From NCBI GenBank assembly GCA_947631685.1, contig CANRMI010000007.1, positions 1-64,000 of the forward strand: 64,000 nucleotides of DNA, read 5' to 3'. Numbering within the stretch: position 1 is the first letter of the stretch; every line of letters starts with the position of its first letter. Under the pieces are notes generated by a model, which saw only the letters and a list, made by a program, of their open reading frames with translations, did no database searches and was not told the origin of the DNA. The stretch is from an uncultured Lachnospiraceae bacterium (GTDB taxonomy: Bacteria; Bacillota; Clostridia; Lachnospirales; Lachnospiraceae). This document shows positions 1 through 8,679 of the stretch, piece after piece. The position numbers and the translations under genes were made by a program.

Positions 1-50
1 TCAAGCCATTTCTATACACTTTTGCCAAATCGTTCAAAATTCCTATGGCA

Positions 51-2678
51 TCAATTATTGATAGCCGCCTGTGCTGCTGCCAGCCTTGCGATGGGAACGC
101 GGAACGGCGAGCAGGACACGTAGTTCAATCCTACCTTGTGGCAGAACTCCACGGAAGAAGGATCTCCGCCGTGTTCGCCGCAGATACCGCATTTTAAATC
201 GGGACGAGTCTTGCGGCCCTTTTCCACAGCCATTTTTATCAGCTGGCCCACACCGTTCTGATCCAGTCTCGCAAACGGATCGGACTCATAGATCTTCGCC
301 TGATAGTACGCGTCCAGGAACTTGCCGGCGTCGTCACGGGAGAAGCCGAAAGTCATCTGAGTCAGGTCGTTGGTTCCAAAGGAGAAGAACTCCGCTTCCT
401 CTGCTACAGCATCCGCCGTCAGGGCAGCGCGGGGAATCTCGATCATGGTACCGATGTGGTATGCCATGTCGGAACCTTTTTCTTTCTTAACCTGCTCTGC
501 GGTCTCTACCACAATGTCCTTGACATATTTTAATTCTTTCTTTTCACCTACCAGGGGAATCATGATCTCCGGCACAATATCATAGCCCTTTTCGGCCTTT
601 ACTTCAATGGCCGCTTCCATTACGGCTCTGGTCTGCATTCTGGCGATTTCGGGATAGGTAACAGCCAGACGGCAGCCCCTGTGTCCCATCATAGGATTGA
701 ACTCATGGAGGGAATCGCATTTATTCTTTACTTCCTCCACGCTGAGGCCCATATCCTTTGCCAGCGCTTCCATATCCTCCGGAGAGGTGGGGACAAATTC
801 ATGCAGAGGCGGATCCAGGTAGCGGACCGTCATAGGTCTGCCCTCCAGTGCCTCATACATTGCCTTGAAATCGGACTTCTGGAATACCAGCAGCTCGCTC
901 AATGCCTTTTCCCTGGCTTCCACGGTATCGGAAAGGATCATCTTACGGATCTTGGGAATCCTGTCTTCTCCGAAGAACATGTGCTCGGTACGGCACAAGC
1001 CGATACCCTCAGCTCCCAGCTCCACGGCCTTGGCGGTATCCGCCGGCGTGTCCGCGTTGGTACGCACCTTCAGCGTCCTGAACTGATCCGCCCAGTCCAT
1101 AATACGTCCGAAATTGCCGGTTACGGAAGCTTCCACGGTCTTAATGTCGCCTTTATAGATCTTACCGGTGGTACCGTCCAGAGAAATATAATCTCCCTCA
1201 TGGAAAGTATAGCCGCCCAGTTCAAATACCTTGGCTTCCTCGTCGATCTTTAATTCGCTGCAGCCGGATACACAGCAGGTTCCCATGCCTCTGGCAACCA
1301 CTGCCGCATGGGAGGTCATACCCCCGCGTCCCGTGAGGATACCCTGAGCCGCATGCATACCTTCAATATCTTCGGGAGATGTCTCCAGGCGCACCAGGAT
1401 CACTCTCTCACCCTTGCCGCCGGTACCCAGCGCTTTCGCGTCTTCCGCGCTGAAGCATACCTTGCCTGCGGCGGCGCCGGGAGAAGCGGGCAGCGCTGTG
1501 GCGATCACTTCGCCGGCCTTCAGCGCTTCCGTATCGAAAGTAGGATGCAGAAGCTGATCCAGGGATTTGGCTTCGATACGGCTGACTGCTTCCTCAGGAG
1601 TGATCTTGCCTTCATCCACCAGATCGCAGGCAATATTGATAGCCGCGGGAGCGGTCCTCTTGCCGTTCCTGGTCTGCAGGAAATAGAGCTTGCCTTCCTC
1701 TATGGTAAATTCCATATCCTGCATATCCCGATAGTGATCTTCCAGCTTCATAGCCAGTTCCATAAACTGCGCATAGCAGTCCGGCAGATCCTTTTCCAGC
1801 TGGGTGATAGGCTGAGGTGTACGTACACCTGCCACCACGTCTTCGCCCTGGGCGTTGATCAGATACTCACCGAAAATGCCTTTCTCGCCGGTGGAAGGAT
1901 TGCGGGTAAACGCCACGCCGGTACCGGAGGTCTCGCCCTTGTTGCCGAAGACCATACACTGCACGTTGACCGCGGTACCCCAGTCACCGGGGATATCATT
2001 CATACGTCTATATACAATAGCGCGGGGGTTGTCCCAGGAACGGAATACGGCTTTCACCGCGCCCATTAACTGCTCTCTGGGATCCTGAGGAAATTCCTCA
2101 CCCTTCATGGCTTCTTTGTAAACGCCCTTAAATCTTTCAGCCAGTTCCTTTAAATCATTGGCATCCAGTTCCGTATCAAAGGTCACGCCCTTGGCCTGTT
2201 TCATTTCATCGATGATCTTCTCAAAAAAGGACTTGGGCACTTCCATTACTACGTCGGAGTACATCTGAATAAAGCGGCGGTAGGAATCATACGCAAATCT
2301 GGGATTACCCGTCTTTCTGGCAAACCCCTCTACTGCCACGTCATTCAACCCCAGATTCAAAATGGTATCCATCATACCGGGCATGGACGCTCTCGCGCCG
2401 GAGCGGACCGAAACCAGCAGCGGATCTTCGGTATCGCCAAACTTCTTGCCCATAAGTTCCTCCAGATCGGACAGATTCTTAAATATCTGCTCCTGGATCT
2501 CTTCGGAAATCGTTTTCCCCTGCTTATAGTAGTCGATGCAGGCTTCCGTTGTAACCGTAAATCCCTGAGGAATGGGAAGCCCCAAACTGGTCATTTCCGC
2601 CAGATTGGCCCCCTTGCCGCCCAGCAGATTCCTCATATCGGCACTGCCTTCTTTAAACTTGTACACCCATTTGTTCAT
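51..2678 (-). CDS. ppdK: Pyruvate, phosphate dikinase
   Basis: Interconverts pyruvate + ATP + Pi with PEP + AMP + PPi in the cytosol; in anaerobic Firmicutes it works in glycolysis or gluconeogenesis using pyrophosphate. The 875-residue length is normal for the family. Seen in order: an N-terminal ATP-grasp nucleotide-binding part (about residues 1-340, with GGKGANLAEM near residue 21), a swivelling phosphohistidine domain with GGMTSHAAVVARGMG (about residue 450) that carries the catalytic His, and a C-terminal PEP/pyruvate barrel ending in GICGEHGGDPSS. The ATG start follows a GGGAG-type ribosome site. A promoter lies upstream at 2730-2758. The gene stands alone; the next gene upstream (2867-5284) is unrelated in function. 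Confidence 0.97.
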   Translation of the reverse strand: MNKWVYKFKEGSADMRNLLGGKGANLAEMTSLGLPIPQGFTVTTEACIDYYKQGKTISEEIQEQIFKNLSDLEELMGKKFGDTEDPLLVSVRSGARASMPGMMDTILNLGLNDVAVEGFARKTGNPRFAYDSYRRFIQMYSDVVMEVPKSFFEKIIDEMKQAKGVTFDTELDANDLKELAERFKGVYKEAMKGEEFPQDPREQLMGAVKAVFRSWDNPRAIVYRRMNDIPGDWGTAVNVQCMVFGNKGETSGTGVAFTRNPSTGEKGIFGEYLINAQGEDVVAGVRTPQPITQLEKDLPDCYAQFMELAMKLEDHYRDMQDMEFTIEEGKLYFLQTRNGKRTAPAAINIACDLVDEGKITPEEAVSRIEAKSLDQLLHPTFDTEALKAGEVIATALPASPGAAAGKVCFSAEDAKALGTGGKGERVILVRLETSPEDIEGMHAAQGILTGRGGMTSHAAVVARGMGTCCVSGCSELKIDEEAKVFELGGYTFHEGDYISLDGTTGKIYKGDIKTVEASVTGNFGRIMDWADQFRTLKVRTNADTPADTAKAVELGAEGIGLCRTEHMFFGEDRIPKIRKMILSDTVEAREKALSELLVFQKSDFKAMYEALEGRPMTVRYLDPPLHEFVPTSPEDMEALAKDMGLSVEEVKNKCDSLHEFNPMMGHRGCRLAVTYPEIARMQTRAVMEAAIEVKAEKGYDIVPEIMIPLVGEKKELKYVKDIVVETAEQVKKEKGSDMAYHIGTMIEIPRAALTADAVAEEAEFFSFGTNDLTQMTFGFSRDDAGKFLDAYYQAKIYESDPFARLDQNGVGQLIKMAVEKGRKTRPDLKCGICGEHGGDPSSVEFCHKVGLNYVSCSPFRVPIARLAAAQAAINN

Positions 2679-2729
2679 GCACTCTAATCTCCCTTGCCTT
2701 AGATTTTTTGGAACCAGTTTATTTAGTTA

Positions 2730-2758
2730 ATTGTACCAATTCAAGCCCCAAACATCAA
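2730..2758 (-). promoter_or_regulatory. Probable sigma-A promoter of ppdK
   Basis: On the minus strand TTGATG (-35, 2753-2758) and TACAAT (-10, 2730-2735) are separated by 17 bases, with TGG just before the -10. It lies about 50 bases upstream of the ppdK start. Assigned by eye from the consensus. Confidence 0.55.
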
Positions 2759-2801
2759 GCAATATAGGTAAATTTTTCCCATTTCAGATACACTTTCGTC
2801 T

Positions 2802-2846
2802 ATTATGTCCAAAACCCTCCTTTTTATTTATACATTATGTCCAAAA
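2802..2846. repeat. Pair of 13-bp direct repeats upstream of ppdK
   Basis: ATTATGTCCAAAA occurs exactly at 2802-2814 and again at 2834-2846, a period of 32 bp (about three helical turns). The pair sits upstream of the ppdK -35 element, so an activator or other regulatory site is possible. The copies are in the 189-base gap between ppdK and the end of the BlaR1-like gene. No matching regulator could be named. Confidence 0.5.
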
Positions 2847-2866
2847 ATGTAAGCAGTTACACAATA

Positions 2867-5284
2867 TCAATGCATTTCGTAAATTCTGTCCGGGGAATTG
2901 ATAAGCCCTGTCAGGATAAAGCCGTTTGCATTATCGGCAGGTTCCAGCAGCAGCAGAACATATCCTTCGTCCTCCCCCCAGTAAACCCGGCGGTACTGCA
3001 CCGCTGTTTTTTCCTCATAGGTAAAGCAGGACACCATGACGTACTCCGTATCCGGCGCGTCGGAGGCTCCGATGTAGAAACAGTCATCCTCATAATACAG
3101 AGCCGTCCTGCCCGCCGGCATATCTTCTTTCCGCGGCCGGAAATCTGCCGGGAACTCGGCTCCCAGGAGCTGCCTCGTTCGCTCCTCCACTTCTTTAAGA
3201 GGCACGATCCGCTGGTCTTCCCAGCCTATATCCTCTCTGTATACCCGACGCACATCCGCTCCTTCTTCCCAGTCGGATACATTCGTATAGGAATAGAACA
3301 CAAAGTCTTCCCAGAATGCTTCATTCCAATCCCCGGTGCTTTCAAATGGAGGCACCGTCCGTATCATATCCGGCAAAACCTCCTCGTCCAGACCATGCAG
3401 CATTTCTGCCGCGTTCGCGTTCCAGCCATAGATCCCTTCCAGGGAAAAGCTCCCCCCGTCCCGGTAACGTACCCAGGCACTGACATAATCTTCGCAATAG
3501 TCCGCCACGGCGGCGTCATTCATCCAAAAGCTGATCTCCGCGTTCAAACCAATGGACTCTTGGGAAATGTCAAACAAGATCTGGTCCCCCACCTCTATAA
3601 GATCATAGGGAACGCCTTCTTCATAGAAAAGAGGAAGTCCGGCGCTCTTTCCGTCCACCAAAGGCTGGGTTCCGTCCCGCGTCTGTTCAAAGCCGAGATG
3701 CTCCCGGAGCATAGCGCAGTAATCCTTCTCCAAAAACTGATAAACCCAAAGTTCTCCCGCGGCATTCTCATCCGCCACAAAAAGACTGTCCACGTAAATG
3801 CCTGTCCCATGCAAAACATTGAGCTGGATCGCCAGTTCCGTTTCTCCGTCTCCGTCCAGATCGCTTTCCATGACCTTAACAGGTATCATATAGTTAGAAA
3901 CAAAGGGAAAGGGCAGCTGCGCGTAATTTCCTTCTTTTTCCACGAGGATGTTCTCATAATCTCCCTTGCCGTAAACACTGTAATGCTCCGTGATCGCCAG
4001 CAGAAAAACCCTGTCTTTGTCAATGTTCTGCAGATCCAACGACCGAAAAGCCTCCTCGTCCCGCAGATCCTCTACCTGACTTAAATCCCAGCCCGCCTCC
4101 TGGGGCACACAGGGCCGTCCGAGTTTCCAGTCATCATACCACTCCAGGGATTCGTCCTCTCCTTCGCTTCCTCCCAAGGACACATCCTCCCTTTCGCTTC
4201 CTCCCAGGGACTCATCCTCCTCTTGGCTTCCTCCCAAGTTCTCTGATACCCTGACCTTTTCCCCCTGGAAATCCCCATGCGCCTCCTCCCCTCGGGGACG
4301 TATGGTCAGGCCAAAGACAACGAACAACACGCCCGCCGCCGCGAAGGCTGTCAGGAACAGACTCTTTTTCTTCTCTCTCAGCACATTCCGGATCCTATCG
4401 CGCAGGGCCGGCTTGCCAAAGCGGGGAGTGATAAGTAAAAAACCGCTCTCCCTGGCCGCAAATTTCAGCAGGCTCGCGGCGTACTGCTTCCGCACGCTGC
4501 CTGTGGTATGGTCCAGCACCTTCTCGTCACAGGAAACCTCCATATCCTGGCAGAAAAGCCCGAAAGCCAGCCAGACCAACGGATTGAACCAATGCAGGAC
4601 GGTCACGCACAGAGCGGCCGGCTTCACCAGATAGTCCCTCCTCTGTCTGTGATAAAGCTCATGGGCGGTCACATAGATTCGCTCTAATTCGCTCAAATTG
4701 GCAGGCAGATACGCAATGGGTGTAAAAAAGCCGTACAAAAACGCGGACTGCGCAAAATCCACCGTGGCGATCCGTCTCTCCCCATCCCAGCTAAACACCT
4801 TTGCTTTGCGGATCTTGTTTCTCAGCCTGAAAAAGCCTGCCAGATAGTAGCCCCCTAAGATACAGACGCCCGAAAACCACACCCAGCCTGCGGCCATCCA
4901 GAATACCGGAAGCTTTCCTCCCGTTTCTGCTCCATCGCCTTTTTCCTCTTCCCTCTCCCGGGCAGGCATGTCCGGATAAGGTTTTTCCATGACCTGCTCC
5001 GGCTCACTCTCCTCCTTGTCCTGCACCAACACTTCCGCCGCGGGCCGGTAACGCTCCAGCAGATCCTCTTCCACGGAAAATCCGGCCACCTGTCTGGGAA
5101 TCAGACTGAATATCCCCTCAAAGGTGACAGGCAGGCACAGATTGAAAAAGACCACGAACCACAGGTAATAGGAATACTTTCTTGGACACTTTCGCAAAAG
5201 CAGCCTCGCCGCCAGCACCACCAGGATGCTGTAACACCCCACCATGCTCATTTCCAGGATTTTCATAAAAACAGAATATAACAT
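2867..5284 (-). CDS. BlaR1/MecR1-like M56 sensor metalloprotease with a long non-penicillin-binding C-terminal half
   Basis: An 805-residue membrane protein. The N-terminal part has hydrophobic segments (about residues 12-30, 40-62, 128-150) and the M56 zinc motif HELYH at 208-212, followed by DMEVSCDEKVL, as in BlaR1/MecR1 proteases that inactivate a BlaI-type repressor on signal. Another membrane segment follows the protease domain (LTAFAAAGVLFVVFGL). The outer part of about 450 residues starts with acidic LGGSE repeats (about 349-385) and does not show penicillin-binding serine motifs, so the signal is probably not a beta-lactam. The gene is directly downstream of a BlaI-like repressor gene (12-base gap), the usual operon pair. 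The ATG follows GGGGGGAG. The protease assignment is firm; the ligand is unknown. Confidence 0.85.
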   Translation of the reverse strand: MLYSVFMKILEMSMVGCYSILVVLAARLLLRKCPRKYSYYLWFVVFFNLCLPVTFEGIFSLIPRQVAGFSVEEDLLERYRPAAEVLVQDKEESEPEQVMEKPYPDMPAREREEEKGDGAETGGKLPVFWMAAGWVWFSGVCILGGYYLAGFFRLRNKIRKAKVFSWDGERRIATVDFAQSAFLYGFFTPIAYLPANLSELERIYVTAHELYHRQRRDYLVKPAALCVTVLHWFNPLVWLAFGLFCQDMEVSCDEKVLDHTTGSVRKQYAASLLKFAARESGFLLITPRFGKPALRDRIRNVLREKKKSLFLTAFAAAGVLFVVFGLTIRPRGEEAHGDFQGEKVRVSENLGGSQEEDESLGGSEREDVSLGGSEGEDESLEWYDDWKLGRPCVPQEAGWDLSQVEDLRDEEAFRSLDLQNIDKDRVFLLAITEHYSVYGKGDYENILVEKEGNYAQLPFPFVSNYMIPVKVMESDLDGDGETELAIQLNVLHGTGIYVDSLFVADENAAGELWVYQFLEKDYCAMLREHLGFEQTRDGTQPLVDGKSAGLPLFYEEGVPYDLIEVGDQILFDISQESIGLNAEISFWMNDAAVADYCEDYVSAWVRYRDGGSFSLEGIYGWNANAAEMLHGLDEEVLPDMIRTVPPFESTGDWNEAFWEDFVFYSYTNVSDWEEGADVRRVYREDIGWEDQRIVPLKEVEERTRQLLGAEFPADFRPRKEDMPAGRTALYYEDDCFYIGASDAPDTEYVMVSCFTYEEKTAVQYRRVYWGEDEGYVLLLLEPADNANGFILTGLINSPDRIYEMH

Positions 5285-5296
5285 ACTACTCCCCCC

Positions 5297-5662
5297 TTAC
5301 TGCTCTTCTTTATAATCCTCGATCATCCGTTCCAGCTCTTCGATTTCCTGACGGCTCAATTTCCTGTGCTTTAAGAACGCGGCCACAAAGCCGGGCAGGG
5401 AGCCGTTGTAATTTTCCTCCAGGTAATTCTCCCCCTTTTTCCTGGCGTACTCCTCCTTGCTCATCCGGGAAGTCACTATGCTTCCCTCGTTTTGAAAGAT
5501 TCCGTTTTCACAGATCTTGCGCAGAACGGTATAGGTGGTGGATTTCTTCCAGCCAAGCCTTTCCGCCGCCAGCTTTACCAGACTGCCGCTGGGAACCGGC
5601 TCCGCCTCCCAGATAATGTCCGCCAATTCTCCTTCCGCCTGTGTCATTACATAAATAACCAT
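5297..5662 (-). CDS. BlaI/MecI/CopY family transcriptional repressor
   Basis: A small winged-helix repressor, 121 residues from the ATG at 5662; a GTG at 5668 is also possible but too close to the GAGG site. The N-terminus (MTQAEGELADIIWEAEPV) and the segment GWKKSTTYTVLRKICENG match the DNA-binding helices of the BlaI family, and the C-terminal half would dimerise. It is followed after 12 bases by the M56 protease gene, which should cleave or inactivate it on signal. Two palindromes over its own promoter (5714-5758) suggest autorepression of the pair. Function is assigned by family; the inducing signal is not visible. Confidence 0.88.
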   Translation of the reverse strand: MVIYVMTQAEGELADIIWEAEPVPSGSLVKLAAERLGWKKSTTYTVLRKICENGIFQNEGSIVTSRMSKEEYARKKGENYLEENYNGSLPGFVAAFLKHRKLSRQEIEELERMIEDYKEEQ

Positions 5663-5713
5663 TCCCACGCCTCTTTTCTTTTTCCATTTTTATTTTCATT
5701 TCTCCGCCATGTC

Positions 5714-5758
5714 GGTTTAAATCTTTTAGACCTTATAGTGAGTTTAAAACTTTTAAAC
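5714..5758. promoter_or_regulatory. Twin palindromic operators, probable BlaI-type binding sites
   Basis: GTTTAAAACTTTTAAAC (5742-5758) is a perfect palindrome around one central base. A second, imperfect copy GTTTAAATCTTTTAGAC lies at 5715-5731, centre to centre 27 bp. The first copy overlaps the -10 of the leftward promoter. The arrangement is that expected for autorepression by the adjacent BlaI-like protein. Confidence 0.65.
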
Positions 5759-5769
5759 CATTTTGTCAA
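5741..5769 (-). promoter_or_regulatory. Probable promoter of the BlaI/M56 pair
   Basis: TTGACA (-35, 5764-5769) and TAAACT (-10, 5741-5746) on the minus strand with a 17-base spacer. The -10 and spacer lie inside the palindromic operator. Confidence 0.55.
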
Positions 5770-5796
5770 GAAAAAATAGAAAAAATAAAGAATAAC

Positions 5797-5824
5797 TTGA
5801 AAAATCCTCTGTTTTCTGTAAAAT
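5797..5824 (+). promoter_or_regulatory. Probable promoter of the ABC-F gene
   Basis: TTGAAA (5797-5802) and TAAAAT (5819-5824) with a 16-base spacer, about 50 bases upstream of the ABC-F start and divergent from the BlaI promoter. Confidence 0.5.
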
Positions 5825-5874
5825 AAGTAAGGAAACGGTTTTACAAACAACAGAAAGGTTTTAATGAAAAAATT

Positions 5875-7509
5875 ATGATTAGTGCAAACAACGTTACCCT
5901 GCGGATCGGAAAAAAAGCATTGTTTGAAGATGTGAACATCAAATTTACCGAAGGCTGCTGCTACGGACTGATCGGTGCCAACGGCGCCGGCAAATCCACA
6001 TTCCTGAAGATTTTGTCCGGCCAGCTGGAAACCACCAAGGGGGAGGTTTTCATTACCCCCGGCCAGCGGCTTTCCGTACTGGAACAGGATCATTTTAAAT
6101 ACGACGACTATACTGTGCTGGACCTGGTTATCATGGGCAACGAACGCCTTTACCAGATCATGAAAGAAAAGGACGCCATCTACGCCAAGGAGGATTTCTC
6201 TGATGAGGACGGCATCCGGGCCAGTGAGCTGGAAGCGGAATTCGCGGAAATGAACGGCTGGGAAGCGGAATCTGACGCGGCTTCCCTCTTAAACGGCTTA
6301 GGTGTCGGCACTTCCCTGCACTACTCGCTCATGAAGGATCTGGACGGCAGTGAAAAGGTGAAAGTGCTTTTGGCCAAGGCGCTTTTCGGCAACCCTGACA
6401 TCCTGCTGTTAGACGAGCCCACCAACCACCTGGATCTGGACGCCATCGCATGGCTGGAGGATTTCCTGATCGACTTTGAAAATACCGTGATCGTAGTTTC
6501 CCACGACCGCTACTTTTTAAACAAGGTCTGCACCCATATCGCGGACATCGATTACGGCAAGATCCAGCTCTACGCCGGCAACTATGACTTCTGGTATGAA
6601 TCCAGCCAGCTGTTGATCAGACAGATGAAGGAAGCCAACAAAAAGAAAGAGGAAAAGATCAAGGAACTGCAGGAATTCATCTCCCGTTTCTCCGCCAACG
6701 CTTCCAAGTCCAAGCAGGCTACCGCCAGAAAGCGGGCGTTAGAGAAGATCGAACTGGAGGAGATCCGTCCCTCCAGCAGGAAATATCCCTATATTGACTT
6801 CCGGCCGGAGCGGGAGATCGGCAACGAAGTACTGACTGTGGAGCATCTTTCCAAGACCGTCAACGGCGTAAAGGTGCTGGATGATATTTCCTTTATCGTA
6901 GGACATGATGACAAGATCGCCTTTGTAGGCAGCAATGAGCTCGCCAAGACCACTCTGTTTCAGATCCTGGCAGGTGAGCTGGAGCCGGACTCCGGCAGCT
7001 ACAAATGGGGCGTTACCACCTCCCAGGCCTATTTCCCCAAGGACTATACGGCGGAATTTGACAACGACTTAACGATCGCGGACTGGCTTACCGGCTATTC
7101 TCCCGTCAAGGACGTAACCTATGTGCGGGGATTCCTGGGACGTATGCTCTTTGCCGGCGAGGACGGCGTCAAAAAGGTCAGGGTGCTTTCCGGTGGTGAA
7201 AAGGTGCGCTGCCTGCTTTCCAAGATGATGATCAGCGGCGCCAACTGTTTGATCTTAGACGAGCCCACCAACCACCTGGACATGGAATCCATTACGGCTC
7301 TGAATAACGGTCTGATCAAATTCAGCGGCGTAGAACTGTTTTCCTGCCGTGACCATCAGTTTGTACAGACCACAGCCAACCGCATTATGGAGCTTTTGCC
7401 GGACGGCTCTCTCATCGACAAGCTCACCACCTACGACGAGTATCTTGCCAGCGACGAAATGGCAAGGAAACGCACCGTCTACACCAAGAGCGAGGACGAC
7501 GAAGATTAA
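5875..7509 (+). CDS. ABC-F family ATPase (translation factor type)
   Basis: 544 residues with two ATPase domains and no membrane segments, as in soluble ABC-F proteins that act on the ribosome. Domain 1 has a normal Walker A (GANGAGKST, residue 34), Walker B (ILLLDEPTNHLD) and switch (VVSHDRYF), but its signature is degenerate (LDGSEK, about 155, instead of LSGGE). The lysine-rich linker (KKKEEKIKEL and on) is the P-site tRNA interaction motif region. Domain 2 has a good signature (SGGEKVRCLL, about 438) and LDEPTNHLD but an altered Walker A (GSNELAKTT, about 351) and an altered switch (FSCRDHQF). Thus one composite ATP site looks intact and the other degenerate. It could be a housekeeping factor or a resistance factor; sequence alone does not decide. 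Confidence 0.9.
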   Translation: MISANNVTLRIGKKALFEDVNIKFTEGCCYGLIGANGAGKSTFLKILSGQLETTKGEVFITPGQRLSVLEQDHFKYDDYTVLDLVIMGNERLYQIMKEKDAIYAKEDFSDEDGIRASELEAEFAEMNGWEAESDAASLLNGLGVGTSLHYSLMKDLDGSEKVKVLLAKALFGNPDILLLDEPTNHLDLDAIAWLEDFLIDFENTVIVVSHDRYFLNKVCTHIADIDYGKIQLYAGNYDFWYESSQLLIRQMKEANKKKEEKIKELQEFISRFSANASKSKQATARKRALEKIELEEIRPSSRKYPYIDFRPEREIGNEVLTVEHLSKTVNGVKVLDDISFIVGHDDKIAFVGSNELAKTTLFQILAGELEPDSGSYKWGVTTSQAYFPKDYTAEFDNDLTIADWLTGYSPVKDVTYVRGFLGRMLFAGEDGVKKVRVLSGGEKVRCLLSKMMISGANCLILDEPTNHLDMESITALNNGLIKFSGVELFSCRDHQFVQTTANRIMELLPDGSLIDKLTTYDEYLASDEMARKRTVYTKSEDDED

Positions 7510-7532
7510 ACAGCCCGGCAAGGAGACTCTCT

Positions 7533-8402
7533 ATGATAGATCTGCATGTACATTCCCGTTTTTCAGATGGCTCCTATTCCCCGCGCCAACTGGTGGAATA
7601 CGCCTTAAACCACAATATCAGCGCTTTTGCCCTGACGGATCATGACACCACGGCCGGACTGCCCGAAGCCTTTGCGGCCGCCGAAGAACTTTCCGGCCAG
7701 ATCCTGCCCGCCAATCCGGAGGGAAATGCGCTGGAGGTTATCGCGGGCATTGAATTTTCCACGGAATACGAGGGAAAAGACATCCATATCGTGGGATTGG
7801 ACATAGACTATCAAAGCAAACGGTTTGCGGAACATATAGAGCGTTTTGTGGCTTCCAGAGAAGCCCGTAACGAAAAAATGTGCGCGCTGCTGAGAGGCTG
7901 CGGGATACCCTTGACCTATGCGGACTTACAGGCGCGTTTCCCCGGCGCGGTCATCACCAGAGCGCACTATGGCCGATTCCTGCTGGAAAAAGGCTATGTC
8001 AAAAGCATTCCGGAAGCTTTTGAGCGCTATATAGGGGACCATGCTCCCTGCTATATTCCCAGAGAAAAGGTATCTCCCACCGATGCCATTTCCCTGATCC
8101 TTTCCGCCGGCGGCATTCCCGTACTGGCCCACCCGATCCTCTATCGCATGAGCGACAGACGCTTAGAGCAGCTTGCTTCCCTCTTAAAGGAAGCAGGGCT
8201 TGTCGGCATCGAGGTGTTCTACTCCACCTACACGCCCGCGGAGACCAGGCAGATGCAGGGACTGGCCAAAAAGCTGGGCCTTACCGCCAGCGGCGGCTCC
8301 GATTTTCACGGCGAAAACAAGCCGGGCCTGCAATTCGGCACCGGCTATGGCAGCTTATCTATTCCGGAGGACGTCTGGGAAACCCTGAAACAGGCCAGGT
8401 GA
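7533..8402 (+). CDS. PHP domain phosphoesterase
   Basis: 289 residues. The metal-binding motifs of the polymerase-and-histidinol-phosphatase (PHP) fold are visible: HVHSRFSDG at the N-terminus, TDHDTTAG, VLAHPILY in the middle and GSDFHGENKPG near the C-terminus. Family members hydrolyse nucleotide phosphates or trim 5' ends of RNA (YciV/RNase AM type). The ATG follows GGAG, 23 bases after the ABC-F stop, so the two genes are probably co-transcribed. The exact substrate cannot be told. Confidence 0.85.
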   Translation: MIDLHVHSRFSDGSYSPRQLVEYALNHNISAFALTDHDTTAGLPEAFAAAEELSGQILPANPEGNALEVIAGIEFSTEYEGKDIHIVGLDIDYQSKRFAEHIERFVASREARNEKMCALLRGCGIPLTYADLQARFPGAVITRAHYGRFLLEKGYVKSIPEAFERYIGDHAPCYIPREKVSPTDAISLILSAGGIPVLAHPILYRMSDRRLEQLASLLKEAGLVGIEVFYSTYTPAETRQMQGLAKKLGLTASGGSDFHGENKPGLQFGTGYGSLSIPEDVWETLKQAR

Positions 8403-8666
8403 TCACCCTTCCACGATCAAATACCTGCCGTCCCCTACCGCAAAGACCTCTGCTTCCTCTAAAACGGAGCTTTCGTCGGCCCCTTCCATATCCACGCCTT
8501 CTTCTTCAAAATAATCCAGCACTTCTTTCACGGACTCCACTACTACAGCCATGCATTCCTCCAGGAAAGCCTCCGCTTCCTTTCTGTCGGAAGCGACTTC
8601 TTCCGGAAAAAGCTGCAGCTGGTTTTTCAAAAAGCAATCCAATACCGCATCATCAAATTTCTGCAT
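8403..8666 (-). CDS. Small acidic protein of unknown function
   Basis: 87 residues from the ATG at 8666, chosen because GGAG lies at the right distance; an upstream in-frame start would overlap the HAD gene. The protein is rich in Glu and Asp (EVLDYFEEEGVDMEGADESSV) and mostly predicted helix with a final beta-like segment (GRYLIVEG). No family recognised. It is the last gene of the leftward pheA-to-HAD unit and meets the PHP gene end to end. Confidence 0.6.
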   Translation of the reverse strand: MQKFDDAVLDCFLKNQLQLFPEEVASDRKEAEAFLEECMAVVVESVKEVLDYFEEEGVDMEGADESSVLEEAEVFAVGDGRYLIVEG

Positions 8667-8679
8667 TTCTTCCACTCCT

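Noticed and set aside
2837..4084. 415-codon open frame on the plus strand opposite the M56 protease gene
   Set aside because: Antisense shadow; no recognisable domain, and the minus-strand gene is supported by motifs and operon context.
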